A stretch of 42,405 nucleotides of DNA from NCBI GenBank assembly GCA_913061515.1, contig CAJXSF010000026.1, positions 1-42,405 of the forward strand, read 5' to 3'. Shown here piece after piece: positions 8,496 through 16,737 of the stretch. A program made the translations under genes and the position numbers. The stretch is from an uncultured Gammaproteobacteria bacterium (GTDB taxonomy: Bacteria > Pseudomonadota > Gammaproteobacteria > Pseudomonadales > Pseudohongiellaceae). Every line of letters starts with the position of its first letter. Position 1 is the first letter of the stretch. The notes under the pieces are model-generated. The model was not told the DNA's origin. It was given only the letters and a program-made list of their open reading frames with translations, and did no database searches.

Positions 8496-8851
8496 TTTTG
8501 ACCTGCTGCATTGGAGGCAATAAGGTCTGTCTTGGCTGCCATAATGAAATCGTTCTCATGCAGACCATTGGCTTTATGGGTCCACCAAGACACAGTGGCT
8601 TTGCCCCACTCCAATACAATGCTGGGGTGGTGGTTCTCGCGCTCAGCTATCAAACCAATCTTGTGGGTAAAGGCAGCGGCTTCTTTGAAGTCTGAAAAGT
8701 GAAATTCGCGGCGTATTTGTTCCATGCCATCGACATTGACTTTTTTCCATCGCGGTACGGAAGCCAGCAATTTATTAGAATCTTCAGGTAGCATAGCGCG
8801 CGTGCCAATCGTACAGGCTTCACAGTGCTGTTCGTAAAGCGCTCGACTCAT
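8492..8851 (-). CDS. phhB: Pterin-4a-carbinolamine dehydratase
   Basis: PhhB/DCoH dehydrates 4a-hydroxytetrahydropterin, normally recycling the cofactor of phenylalanine hydroxylase. The family motif ENHHPSIVLEWGKATVSWW is complete, with His74, His75 and Pro76 in the active site. The start at 8851 (MSRALYEQHCEAC, 119 residues) is preferred. It has AGGGG about eight bases upstream and matches the usual length of close to 118; an ATG at 8881 would add ten residues. No phhA is in the window, so its role may be pterin recycling for other enzymes or a link to folate or molybdopterin metabolism (inference). It lies between hemW and argE and overlaps argE by four bases. Confidence 0.92.
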   Translation of the reverse strand: MSRALYEQHCEACTIGTRAMLPEDSNKLLASVPRWKKVNVDGMEQIRREFHFSDFKEAAAFTHKIGLIAERENHHPSIVLEWGKATVSWWTHKANGLHENDFIMAAKTDLIASNAAGQK

Positions 8852-8891
8852 GTCTTTTCCCCTGTAGGGCGTCAGCGACATGCTCTTCTAA

Positions 8892-10052
8892 TCAAAGAAA
8901 TGCCTCTAGGACGCTATTTAAAAACTGTTGTCCTTTCTCGCTCGGGCGGATTAGAAGGCCATCACGCTCCATTAATCCCTGTTGCTGCAATGATGATACC
9001 TGCTTTTCTATAGTGTCGAAACCTAGCCCAGTATTGTGCTCGAAATGTGCCGCTGTAAAGCCTTCGGATAAACGTAAGACGTTCAATAGATACTCAAGTG
9101 CGATTTCGTCTTGCGCAATTTCTTGGCGATGCGCGGGCTGCGAGTGTGAGTCGGCTAAATAGTGATCAGGTTGCTTTTTCTTGCGAGTTCTCACAATTGA
9201 GCGGCTGTCCGGTAGCGTAATCTTGCCATGGGCGCCAGCGCCAACCCCTATATAGTCCCCGAAGCGCCAATAGTTCAAGTTGTGGCAAGATTGTCGGCCT
9301 AGCTGTGAGAATGCTGATACTTCATAGCGAGAATAGCCGTGGGATTGGAGCAAGGCTAAGCCGTTGTCTTGTATATCGATGAGTGCGTCATCCTCAGGTA
9401 GCACGGGAGGACGTTTATAAAATTCTGTGTTGGGCTCGATAGTCAGTTGATACCAAGATAAATGAGTTGGTGTAAGGGCAATGGCTGTTCGTAGGTCACG
9501 CATCGCGGCAGCTGTAGTCTGCCCTTTCAAGCCATACATGATGTCGATGTTAAAATTATCGAAGCCACCGGCAAGCGCAAACTCGATCGCTTTTACCGCA
9601 TCATCACTGCCATGAATTCGCCCTAGTGCTTGTAATTGCAAGTCATCAAAACTTTGCACGCCAATTGACAGACGATTGATGCCCGCTAAACGGTAGTCAG
9701 CAAATTTGAGACGCTCGGCAGTGCCAGGGTTTGCCTCGAGCGTTATTTCGATATCGCTAGCAAAAGGAATTTGCTTTTCAATGCCCGTCAGTAAGCTTGC
9801 AAGGCCCTTTGCGCTAAAAAGGCTAGGGGTTCCGCCTCCAAAAAATATGGATTGCAATGGGCGCCCTTGAACATAAACTAGTGATGATGCAACGTCTTTT
9901 AGTAGGGCATCAATATATTCTTTTTCTGGTAATTCGGAACTCTTTTGGTGTGAGTTGAAATCGCAATAGGGGCATTTTCGCACGCACCACGGAATGTGAA
10001 TATACAGACTTAGAGGCGGCAGTAGTAAGGCCGGCTTGGGGCCAGATGGCAC
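8892..10052 (-). CDS. hemW: Radical SAM haem chaperone HemW
   Basis: HemW (formerly YggW, often misnamed coproporphyrinogen oxidase) binds haem and a [4Fe-4S] cluster and delivers haem to membrane acceptors. The cluster cysteines are Cys23, Cys27 and Cys30 in IPWCVRKCPYCDFN. FFGGGTPSLF and the HemW-type HNLNYWRFGDYIGVGAGAHG are present. The length of 386 residues is normal. The GTG start at 10052 overlaps the rdgB TAG stop by one base (TAGTG), suggesting coupling. The operon position after rdgB is the common gammaproteobacterial arrangement. A cytochrome b is encoded elsewhere in the window, but no direct link can be shown. Confidence 0.95.
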   Translation of the reverse strand: MPSGPKPALLLPPLSLYIHIPWCVRKCPYCDFNSHQKSSELPEKEYIDALLKDVASSLVYVQGRPLQSIFFGGGTPSLFSAKGLASLLTGIEKQIPFASDIEITLEANPGTAERLKFADYRLAGINRLSIGVQSFDDLQLQALGRIHGSDDAVKAIEFALAGGFDNFNIDIMYGLKGQTTAAAMRDLRTAIALTPTHLSWYQLTIEPNTEFYKRPPVLPEDDALIDIQDNGLALLQSHGYSRYEVSAFSQLGRQSCHNLNYWRFGDYIGVGAGAHGKITLPDSRSIVRTRKKKQPDHYLADSHSQPAHRQEIAQDEIALEYLLNVLRLSEGFTAAHFEHNTGLGFDTIEKQVSSLQQQGLMERDGLLIRPSEKGQQFLNSVLEAFL

Positions 10053-10657
10053 TAGATTGCACCGCTAAGAGCAGGCCAATGCTCCAATAAACTTTGTAAG
10101 GCTTGGCCGCGATGACTAATACTATTTTTTGTGGCGGGGTCTAGCTGCGCAGAGGCGCATTGATGCGTAGGCACATAAAATAGTGGGTCGTAGCCAAAGC
10201 CATTCTCGCCGGAGACGTCGAATAGAATGCGTCCCTCCCAAGTGCCCTGGGCAATGAAAGGCATAGGGTCTTCGCTATGTCGCATAAAAACGATGACACA
10301 TTGAAACCGAGCGGCGCGGCCTTCAATAGGCACTTCGGCAAGCGCTGCAAGTAATTTCGCATTGTTGCTTTGGTCAGTAGCACCCGGGCCTGCATAGCGT
10401 GCCGAGTAAATGCCGGGTTTGCCATTGAGGGCATCGACTTCAATGCCAGAGTCGTCAGCTAAAGCTGGCAGACCCGTAATCGAGCAGGCATGCCGCGCCT
10501 TGATAATAGCATTCTCAACAAAGCTTAAGCCGGTCTCGTCAGCGTCCTCCACCCCTAGGCTTCGCTGGGTCACAAACTCTATAGATGCGTTTCCAAGAAT
10601 TTGTTGAAATTCTCTGAGCTTTCCCGCATTACCTGTTGCAAGCACAATCTTTTTCAT
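10052..10657 (-). CDS. rdgB: XTP/dITP pyrophosphatase RdgB
   Basis: RdgB hydrolyses non-canonical purine triphosphates (dITP, XTP) to monophosphates, keeping deaminated bases out of DNA and RNA. The 201-residue protein shows the Ham1 hallmarks TGNAGKLREF near the N-terminus, LADDSGIEVDAL and GIYSARYAG in the centre, and GYDPLFYVP and SHRGQAL near the end. The ATG is preceded by AAGAG seven bases upstream. It lies 17 bp after metW and overlaps hemW by one base, in a compact operon. Confidence 0.96.
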   Translation of the reverse strand: MKKIVLATGNAGKLREFQQILGNASIEFVTQRSLGVEDADETGLSFVENAIIKARHACSITGLPALADDSGIEVDALNGKPGIYSARYAGPGATDQSNNAKLLAALAEVPIEGRAARFQCVIVFMRHSEDPMPFIAQGTWEGRILFDVSGENGFGYDPLFYVPTHQCASAQLDPATKNSISHRGQALQSLLEHWPALSGAI

Positions 10658-10674
10658 TATGTAACTCTTATTCC

Positions 10675-11268
10675 TTAACGGCTAATATGGTAGATCGCTG
10701 TTTCGCCCAAAAGGTTCGGCCACAATTTTATCATCCAGCTGCCACGATGTCGGTGATCGACAACCGTACGTGTGATCACCTTGATGTTTTTATCTCGACA
10801 CAGTTCATCGAAATCACGCACGGTACAAAAATGGATGTTCGGCGTGTTATACCACTCATAGGGCATGAAGTTTGAAACTGGCATTCTTCCTCTAAAAAAT
10901 AAATACATACGTGAGCGCCAGTTTCCGAAGTTGGGGAATGTCACGATGCAGTTTTTGCCGATTCTAAGCATCTCGTCGATGATGACGTCAGGGTAATTCA
11001 CCGCTTGCAGGGTCTGCGTTAAAAGTACGGTATCAAAACTCTTATCTTTAAAATTTTGCAGGCTCTTGTTAAGGTCTTGCTCGATAACATTCACCCCTTT
11101 CTCCAAACAAAGCCTGATGTTGTTCTCAGCTATTTCTAAGCCAATTTCTGAGACCTCTTTTTCAGATTTTAGAAACTTTAATAAACTCCCGTCGCCGCAT
11201 CCTAAATCCAATACGCGACTGCCCGGCTCAATCCAATGTTGAATGATGTCTAAGTCTGGGCGCATCAT
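10675..11268 (-). CDS. metW: Methionine biosynthesis protein MetW
   Basis: MetW is a SAM-methyltransferase-fold protein almost always encoded next to metX in Proteobacteria and thought to support MetX function. The SAM-binding motif I is [15 protein letters not shown] near residues 19-33. [23 protein letters not shown] and the PNFGNWRSR segment are typical MetW features. It has 197 residues. The ATG at 11268 overlaps the metX TGA (ATGA), and an AGGTG box stands five bases upstream. No methyl acceptor is established for the family. Confidence 0.94.
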   Translation of the reverse strand: MMRPDLDIIQHWIEPGSRVLDLGCGDGSLLKFLKSEKEVSEIGLEIAENNIRLCLEKGVNVIEQDLNKSLQNFKDKSFDTVLLTQTLQAVNYPDVIIDEMLRIGKNCIVTFPNFGNWRSRMYLFFRGRMPVSNFMPYEWYNTPNIHFCTVRDFDELCRDKNIKVITRTVVDHRHRGSWMIKLWPNLLGETAIYHISR

Positions 11269-12461
11269 GAATTCACCTCATCACTTACACGTTGGAGATA
11301 GGTTGTAAAGGCATCAATGTAGCGTGGAACCGGCAGAAGAAAGGCGTCGTGGCCTTGATCAGCCTCAATCTCTAGATAGCTGACTTGTTTGCCTGCCTCA
11401 AGCAGTGCGTCGACAATTTCACGCGAGCGTTCTGGCGGGAAACGCCAGTCCGAGCTGAATGACATCAATAAAAAGCGACAACTACTGTTGGCAAATGCGG
11501 CGCTTAGGCTGCCGTCGTAGTCCACAGTGGGGTCGAAATAATCCAGTGCCTTTGTCATCAACAGATAAGTATTCGCATCGAAGCGTTCAGAGAAGCGCTC
11601 GCCTTGATAGTGCAGATAACTCTCGACTTGAAAATCGACATTTAGCCCGAAGCTGAGTTTGCCTGTGCGTAGGTCTCGACCAAAGTTTCCGGCTATGGAT
11701 TCACTATTGATAGGCTCGGCGGCTTTGCCGAACTTATCGCGCATGGCACTATCTGATAGATAGGTGATATGCCCAACCATGCGCGCGAGCATCACGCCTT
11801 TCTTTGGGTAGGTGCCATGCTCAAGGTAGCGGCCATTGTGAAAATTTGGGTCGGCGGTAATTGACTGGCGCGCTACTTCATTGAAGGCAATGTTTTGTGC
11901 CGACAACTTAGGCGCTACGGCAATCATAATGGCATGACGAAGTTTCTCTGGGTAGCTGATCGCCCAACGCATGACCTGCATTCCACCGAGGCTGCCACCG
12001 ACAACGGCTGCCCATTGCACAATCTCTAGTTTTTCCATTAGGGCGACTTGGCTCTTCACCCAATCGCGGACTGTAACAACAGGGAAGTCAGGGCCATAAA
12101 AAGTGCCTGTATCAGGGTTCACAGAGCTCGGCCCTGTGCTGCCTGCGCAACCGCCTAGATTGTTTAGACAAACAACGAAAAATTTATTGGTATCGATCGG
12201 CTTGCCGGGGCCAATGCAGTGGTCCCACCAGCCTGGTTTGCTTTCGTCTTTACTGTGATAACCGGCAGCGTGATGATCACCGCTTAGGGCGTGGCAAATT
12301 AGTATGGCGTTGCTTTTTTTGTCATTCAAGCGGCCATAGGTCTCTATCATCAGGTCGTAGCTGTTGATGCTTTTGCCGCTGCGCAGCAAAAGGGGTTCGT
12401 CAAAATGCAAGCACTGAGGCGTTACGATTCCTACGGAGTTTTCTGGGACAGTGTTTGGCAT
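11265..12461 (-). CDS. metX: Homoserine O-acyltransferase MetX
   Basis: MetX acylates homoserine with acetyl- or succinyl-CoA, the entry step of methionine synthesis. It is an alpha/beta-hydrolase with nucleophile Ser157 in [12 protein letters not shown]; the acid and base are in SSDWRFPP and QGHDAFLL near the C-terminus. [18 protein letters not shown] is the family signature. The start at 12461 ([11 protein letters not shown], 398 residues) is chosen because the longer frame from 12581 would overlap yggU and lacks homologous character. The ATG is one base after the yggU stop. Many proteobacterial MetX proteins encoded beside metW use succinyl-CoA, so the acyl donor cannot be settled by name alone. 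Confidence 0.94.
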   Translation of the reverse strand: MPNTVPENSVGIVTPQCLHFDEPLLLRSGKSINSYDLMIETYGRLNDKKSNAILICHALSGDHHAAGYHSKDESKPGWWDHCIGPGKPIDTNKFFVVCLNNLGGCAGSTGPSSVNPDTGTFYGPDFPVVTVRDWVKSQVALMEKLEIVQWAAVVGGSLGGMQVMRWAISYPEKLRHAIMIAVAPKLSAQNIAFNEVARQSITADPNFHNGRYLEHGTYPKKGVMLARMVGHITYLSDSAMRDKFGKAAEPINSESIAGNFGRDLRTGKLSFGLNVDFQVESYLHYQGERFSERFDANTYLLMTKALDYFDPTVDYDGSLSAAFANSSCRFLLMSFSSDWRFPPERSREIVDALLEAGKQVSYLEIEADQGHDAFLLPVPRYIDAFTTYLQRVSDEVNS

Positions 12462-12462
12462 A

Positions 12463-12819
12463 TTAGTATTTTGCGCTATCCGTGTTTTGTTTGGTATTTT
12501 TGGTGGGTTGCAATTGCAACTCGTCTGGAAGGCATTGTGGGCCTGATATTCTAATGCGTTTCTGTCTTGAGTTCTCGCCACTCATTATGCTCACCCTGTC
12601 TTGAGGAACTTTAAACTGCTTCGCCAAGAACTTGATGAGGTGTTTGTTCGCTTTGCCATCAACCGGAGGCGCGGTAATCCGAACCTTAAGCTGGTCACCT
12701 AGGACTTCGGCAAACTCATCTCGCGCCGCTTTGGGTTGCAATCGGCAGGATAGAAAAAGATCTTGACCCTGCCACTGAAAATAGGTGTTGTCTTGCTCTG
12801 CTGCCAAGCTAAATTCCAA
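12463..12819 (-). CDS. yggU: YggU family protein (DUF167)
   Basis: A small conserved protein of unknown function. Residues about 20-95 carry the DUF167 pattern: [40 protein letters not shown] and a late [16 protein letters not shown]. At 118 residues it is slightly longer than E. coli YggU (about 96), with a glutamine-rich tail that looks disordered. It overlaps yggT by 11 bp and is followed by metX after one base. Its conserved position beside yggT and proC suggests a shared but unknown role. Confidence 0.92.
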   Translation of the reverse strand: MEFSLAAEQDNTYFQWQGQDLFLSCRLQPKAARDEFAEVLGDQLKVRITAPPVDGKANKHLIKFLAKQFKVPQDRVSIMSGENSRQKRIRISGPQCLPDELQLQPTKNTKQNTDSAKY

Positions 12820-13387
12820 GCACTACGCGAGTATTGACTCCCATGGGATCGATGAGAACGACGCGCATGATTTGTAGTGCTAGAAATACAAATATTGGGG
12901 AGAAGTCTAAACCACCCATAGAGGGTAAAAGGCGACGGAATGGCTCCATGATAGGTTCTGTTAGCTGTCTAACTAACACGAGCCCAGGGTGTCGGCTAAA
13001 CGGAGCGATAAAACTAGACACGATAGAGATGATCATAGCCCAGAAGTAGATGTTCAGTATGAAAGACAGTAAGCCGACACTAGACCAGCTCACGATCAAG
13101 CCGACGCTTGGAATGGCGAAACCGCTGAAGAAAATTAACAGGGTTGTCGCGATACATTGAGCAAGAAGCGCTAACACCAGCGAGGCGAAATCAAAGCCGC
13201 GGTACCCAGGAATAAAACGTCTAAATAGTTTGACGGATGGGTCAGTCACTTTCACGATCGCTTGGGTAAAGGGATTATAAAAATCCGCGCGCGCGACCTG
13301 CAGCATAAAACGCAACAGAATGGCGAGAATGTACAAACCGCCTAATGTGTTGACTACCAAATACCCTACACTTCCTAAAGAACCCAT
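12809..13387 (-). CDS. yggT: YggT family membrane protein
   Basis: A 192-residue inner-membrane protein with two YGGT repeats, each a pair of hydrophobic segments around an amphipathic linker. The repeats show similar ends: VKVTDPSVKLFRRFIPGYRGFD in the first and LTEPIMEPFRRLLPSMGGLD in the second. The family is linked to osmotic tolerance and membrane processes in other bacteria, without a defined mechanism. It follows proC after 57 bp and overlaps yggU. A GAGAGAAG purine run before the ATG serves as ribosome-binding site. Confidence 0.93.
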   Translation of the reverse strand: MGSLGSVGYLVVNTLGGLYILAILLRFMLQVARADFYNPFTQAIVKVTDPSVKLFRRFIPGYRGFDFASLVLALLAQCIATTLLIFFSGFAIPSVGLIVSWSSVGLLSFILNIYFWAMIISIVSSFIAPFSRHPGLVLVRQLTEPIMEPFRRLLPSMGGLDFSPIFVFLALQIMRVVLIDPMGVNTRVVLGI

Positions 13388-13444
13388 CGCATCTTCTCTC
13401 TGTGATTAGTGCCGTTTGTGTACCATCGCCAATCTATTCAGCGC

Positions 13445-14254
13445 TCAGTTAGCTAGCTCAATAGAGCGTTTTTGAGCCGCGCCGATTGCACGCTCGACAA
13501 TACTACGAAACGCATCGCTCTCGAAACTCTTGATTGCCGCCTCTGTCGTTCCGCCAGGAGAGGTCACGCGGCGTCGCAGTTCGTCTGGGGGAACATCGCT
13601 ACTAGCCGCCAATTTAGCAGCTCCGAGTGCGGTTTGAATCGTAAACTGTCTTGCCATTTCGGCAGGCAACCCCATTGTGATAGCCGCTTGTTCCATCGCT
13701 TCCATTAATAGGAAGTAATACGCTGGGCCGCTGCCGGACAGTGCCGTGACCATGTCGATCTGCGCTTCATTCTCTAGCCAGCTGCAAATCCCCACGGCAG
13801 ATAAGACTGCTTCGGCAAGCTTTGCTTGAGCATCACTAGTATTGGCGTTGGCGAATAGGCCAGTGGCGCCTTCCGAAACCAATGCAGGCGTGTTAGGCAT
13901 GCAGCGCACGATTGATTGGGCACTGCCTAGCCACGCCTCTAGGCTGTGCAGTGGCACACCCGCTGCGATCGAGATAAGGAGACAACCGGACTCCGATAGC
14001 ACCTTGCGAAGCTCAGTGCACACCGCTTCCATGACCTGTGGTTTAACGGCCAGGACTAAGACATCGGCAGACTTCGCCGCATCGATCATGCTGGCAGTGT
14101 GAATGCCGCAGGTGTCTACAAGTGCTTGCACTTTCTCCTGATCAATATCGCAAGCGGTGATATTACTCTGGGGAACACCCTTATTAATGAGCCCGTGGAT
14201 GAGGCTATTGGCCATATTACCTGCGCCGATGAAGGCAATCTTGCTGTTGTTCAA
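13445..14254 (-). CDS. proC: Pyrroline-5-carboxylate reductase
   Basis: ProC reduces pyrroline-5-carboxylate to proline with NAD(P)H. The Rossmann motif FIGAGNMANSLIHGL opens the protein. The C-terminal dimer domain contains the signature ALSGSGPAYYFLLMEAM and the late RRRVTSPGGTTEAAIKSF. The length of 269 residues is normal. The only start that keeps the Rossmann strand is a TTG at 14254, with GAGGG six bases upstream, so initiation may be deliberately weak. It is the first gene of the minus-strand block. The usual upstream neighbour yggS is replaced by a divergent TonB receptor gene. Confidence 0.96.
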   Translation of the reverse strand: MNNSKIAFIGAGNMANSLIHGLINKGVPQSNITACDIDQEKVQALVDTCGIHTASMIDAAKSADVLVLAVKPQVMEAVCTELRKVLSESGCLLISIAAGVPLHSLEAWLGSAQSIVRCMPNTPALVSEGATGLFANANTSDAQAKLAEAVLSAVGICSWLENEAQIDMVTALSGSGPAYYFLLMEAMEQAAITMGLPAEMARQFTIQTALGAAKLAASSDVPPDELRRRVTSPGGTTEAAIKSFESDAFRSIVERAIGAAQKRSIELAN

Positions 14255-14400
14255 GGGGGTCCCTCTTCTGTTATCTGCTTCGAGAATGTTTTATCGACCG
14301 CTATTCTAGCGTAAGTCACTGCGGACTCGTACCCCATCACTTTGTAGCGATGTGTGTAGAGTTTGGACGCCTGCGACATTTGGTCACATTGTGCGGCACT

Positions 14401-14430
14401 TTGAAACCGTTAGACTTCCGCTTTTAGAAT
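14401..14430 (+). promoter_or_regulatory. Candidate sigma-70 promoter of the TonB receptor operon
   Basis: TTGAAA (14401-14406) and TAGAAT (14425-14430) are separated by 18 bases; each differs from consensus at one position. The start codon is only 18 bases beyond, implying a very short leader. The gap 14255-14448 must also hold the proC promoter. No Fur-like box is evident by eye. Confidence 0.5.
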
Positions 14431-14448
14431 TTGATATGAGCCTAAATT

Positions 14449-16737
14449 ATGCTTAACAATGCACGCCGAGCGTCTTTGAGTCTTGAAATCGCTTTAATTA
14501 TCAGTGCCTTGGCTTGTTCGCAAGCTCTGGCAGCGGAATCGGAATCAATTGAAGAAGTCGTAGTATGGGGCGAGCAATCCAATCAGCGAGCGGCGACTTC
14601 CCATCCGAGTAGCCTTCTTACCCAACAAGACCTTGTTAGTATAAATGTGGCGACCACTGAAGATGTCGTTAAATTTGAGCCTAGTTTAGTCATCCGTCGA
14701 CGTTTCATCGGGGATTCCAATGGCACGATGGGCATGCGTGGCTCCAATATGTTTCAAACCTCGCGTTCAATGGTCTTTGCCGATGGCGTTCCCCTACACT
14801 ATCTCTTACAGTCACGCTGGAATGGTGCGCCTCGTTGGACGATGGTCTCAGCGAGTGAGATAGCCCAAGTAGAGGTCCTTTATGGTCCCTTCTCAGCGGA
14901 GTTCAGTGGCAACTCGATGGGCGGCGTGGTGCTTATTGAGTCGGCGATTCCTCAAGAACGTGAGTTTCACGTCGACACCTCCTATTTTTCGCAGAGTTTT
15001 GATGCCTATGGTTTTGATGACACGGTCACCGGTCACAAGGCGTTTTTTTCCTATGGCGATAAGATTGGCGACACCAGTGTGTATTTCTCCTATAACCGCC
15101 TCGATAGCGAATCTCAGCCTCAGACTTTCTATTATGGCGGTGGGACGTCTGCGAGCAACCTAACGACTGTAACAGGTGGTATCGCGGGCAATGACGAGCG
15201 ATCGAATCTCCGTACGTTCTTCGGTGATACCGGTGTGCAAGACACGCTAACAGACAACTACAAACTCAAAATTGGTCAAGAGTTTGGGCAATGGCAGGCG
15301 CTGCTCAATATCGCATACGAAGATCGATTTAATGGTGCGAATTCTCCGAACAGTTACTTAACTGATGGGGCTGGTAACACAGTATGGAGCGGCAATGTGA
15401 TTCAGAACGGTGTTGCTTTCAATGCGCCGACGTCACGACTAGGAGTCTCTGAGCAAGAGCGAGACAGCCTATCTGTTGGGCTGCGGATGCGCGGACCAAT
15501 TACCGAAAGTATCGTTTTTGAAGCGAACGTGAATCAGTTTGAAGTATTGCGTGATGAAACGCGCTCCTCGTTTGCAAACCCTGCAGACTCAGCTTACAGC
15601 CTTGCCGGACAAGTCAATGACTTTGGGGATACCGGTTGGAGCAGCGCAGAGGCGAAATTGTACTTCGATGACTTGGGAGTAGACGGTTTAGGATTAATTC
15701 TTGGAGCAAGGCATGATGCCTATGAGTTAAACATGGATGTTTATAGCTCTGCTAATTATAGCACTGGTGAGTTTACTGCTTTTACAAGTCGTAGTGGCGG
15801 TGAGACGCAATTAAACGCACTGTTTGCACAGATGAACTGGGATGTAAATGCGCAATGGGACCTTGGTTTGGGAGCGCGCTGGGAAAGCTTTGAAAGTGAT
15901 AATGGCTACTTCTCCAGAGACGATGCGACTACGCCGCAGTTTGATGTGGTTTCGGTGCCAAAAACGTCTCGTAAAGAGGTCTCTCCAAAATTCTCTGTAG
16001 GTTATCAGCCGGTAGAGCAATGGCGTTTTGCTTATGCGCTCGGTAAGGCGTATCGCTTCCCTATTGTTGAAGAACTGTTTAGCCAATACTCTGCTTACAA
16101 TGCCATTAGTGTCGCTAACCCAGAGTTGCAGCCAGAAGATGGCTTGCACCAGAACCTAATGCTTGAAAGAGATGTTGCAGGTGGCACTGTTCGTGTCAAC
16201 TTGTTCCAAGAAACAATAAAAGATGTTATTGAATCGCAATCAGAGAATTTGCCTGGTGGGCTTTCAGTACGCACTTTCATTCCTGTTGATGAGATTGAAA
16301 CACGTGGTGTGGAGTTCATTGCTAACATTGACGACCTTGCGATAGACAACCTAGATGTACGTTTCAATATGGTTTACACAGATTCAGAGATTGTAAAAAA
16401 TAATCCTGATCCTAGTATTGAAGGGAATGACTATCCTCGTATGCCGCAGTGGCGTGGCAATCTATTGTTAACGTACCATATCAGTTCGCAGTGGGACGCA
16501 GGCTTGAACATGCAGTACGCGAGCGATAGCTTTGGGCGCAATGACAATACAGATCGTGAAGATGGTGTTTATGGTGCTCAGGATGGTTTTACACGCCTAG
16601 GCTTGAAGACAACTTATAATTTTACTAATGGTGTTGCCTTAGGGTTAGGTGTGGACAATGTAACAGATGAGTTAGCCTATGTTGCGCATCCATGGCCTGG
16701 CCGCACTTACTATGCGAACCTTTCTTATGACTTCTAA
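14449..16737 (+). CDS. TonB-dependent outer-membrane receptor, substrate unknown
   Basis: A 762-residue receptor. Residues 1-29 look like a signal peptide ending ALA, followed by a TonB-box-like stretch (EEVVVWGEQ). The plug domain (about 50-165) includes GTMGMRGSNM, SMVFADGVPLHY and VEVLYGPFSAEFSGNSMGGVV. The 22-strand barrel fills the rest and ends in the aromatic NLSYDF typical of outer-membrane insertion. The plug contains four methionines close together, unlike the usual IRG-rich pattern. It overlaps the next gene by 11 bp, so it is the first gene of a three-gene operon with an Asp-box protein and a thioredoxin-like protein. The receptor type is certain. The ligand could be a metal complex, a glycan or a peptide; the partner cysteine motifs favour a metal (inference). 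Confidence 0.93.
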   Translation: MLNNARRASLSLEIALIISALACSQALAAESESIEEVVVWGEQSNQRAATSHPSSLLTQQDLVSINVATTEDVVKFEPSLVIRRRFIGDSNGTMGMRGSNMFQTSRSMVFADGVPLHYLLQSRWNGAPRWTMVSASEIAQVEVLYGPFSAEFSGNSMGGVVLIESAIPQEREFHVDTSYFSQSFDAYGFDDTVTGHKAFFSYGDKIGDTSVYFSYNRLDSESQPQTFYYGGGTSASNLTTVTGGIAGNDERSNLRTFFGDTGVQDTLTDNYKLKIGQEFGQWQALLNIAYEDRFNGANSPNSYLTDGAGNTVWSGNVIQNGVAFNAPTSRLGVSEQERDSLSVGLRMRGPITESIVFEANVNQFEVLRDETRSSFANPADSAYSLAGQVNDFGDTGWSSAEAKLYFDDLGVDGLGLILGARHDAYELNMDVYSSANYSTGEFTAFTSRSGGETQLNALFAQMNWDVNAQWDLGLGARWESFESDNGYFSRDDATTPQFDVVSVPKTSRKEVSPKFSVGYQPVEQWRFAYALGKAYRFPIVEELFSQYSAYNAISVANPELQPEDGLHQNLMLERDVAGGTVRVNLFQETIKDVIESQSENLPGGLSVRTFIPVDEIETRGVEFIANIDDLAIDNLDVRFNMVYTDSEIVKNNPDPSIEGNDYPRMPQWRGNLLLTYHISSQWDAGLNMQYASDSFGRNDNTDREDGVYGAQDGFTRLGLKTTYNFTNGVALGLGVDNVTDELAYVAHPWPGRTYYANLSYDF

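Noticed and set aside
12462..12581. 40-residue N-terminal extension of MetX
   Set aside because: It overlaps yggU entirely, and the ATG at 12461 just after the yggU stop fits operon structure and family length.
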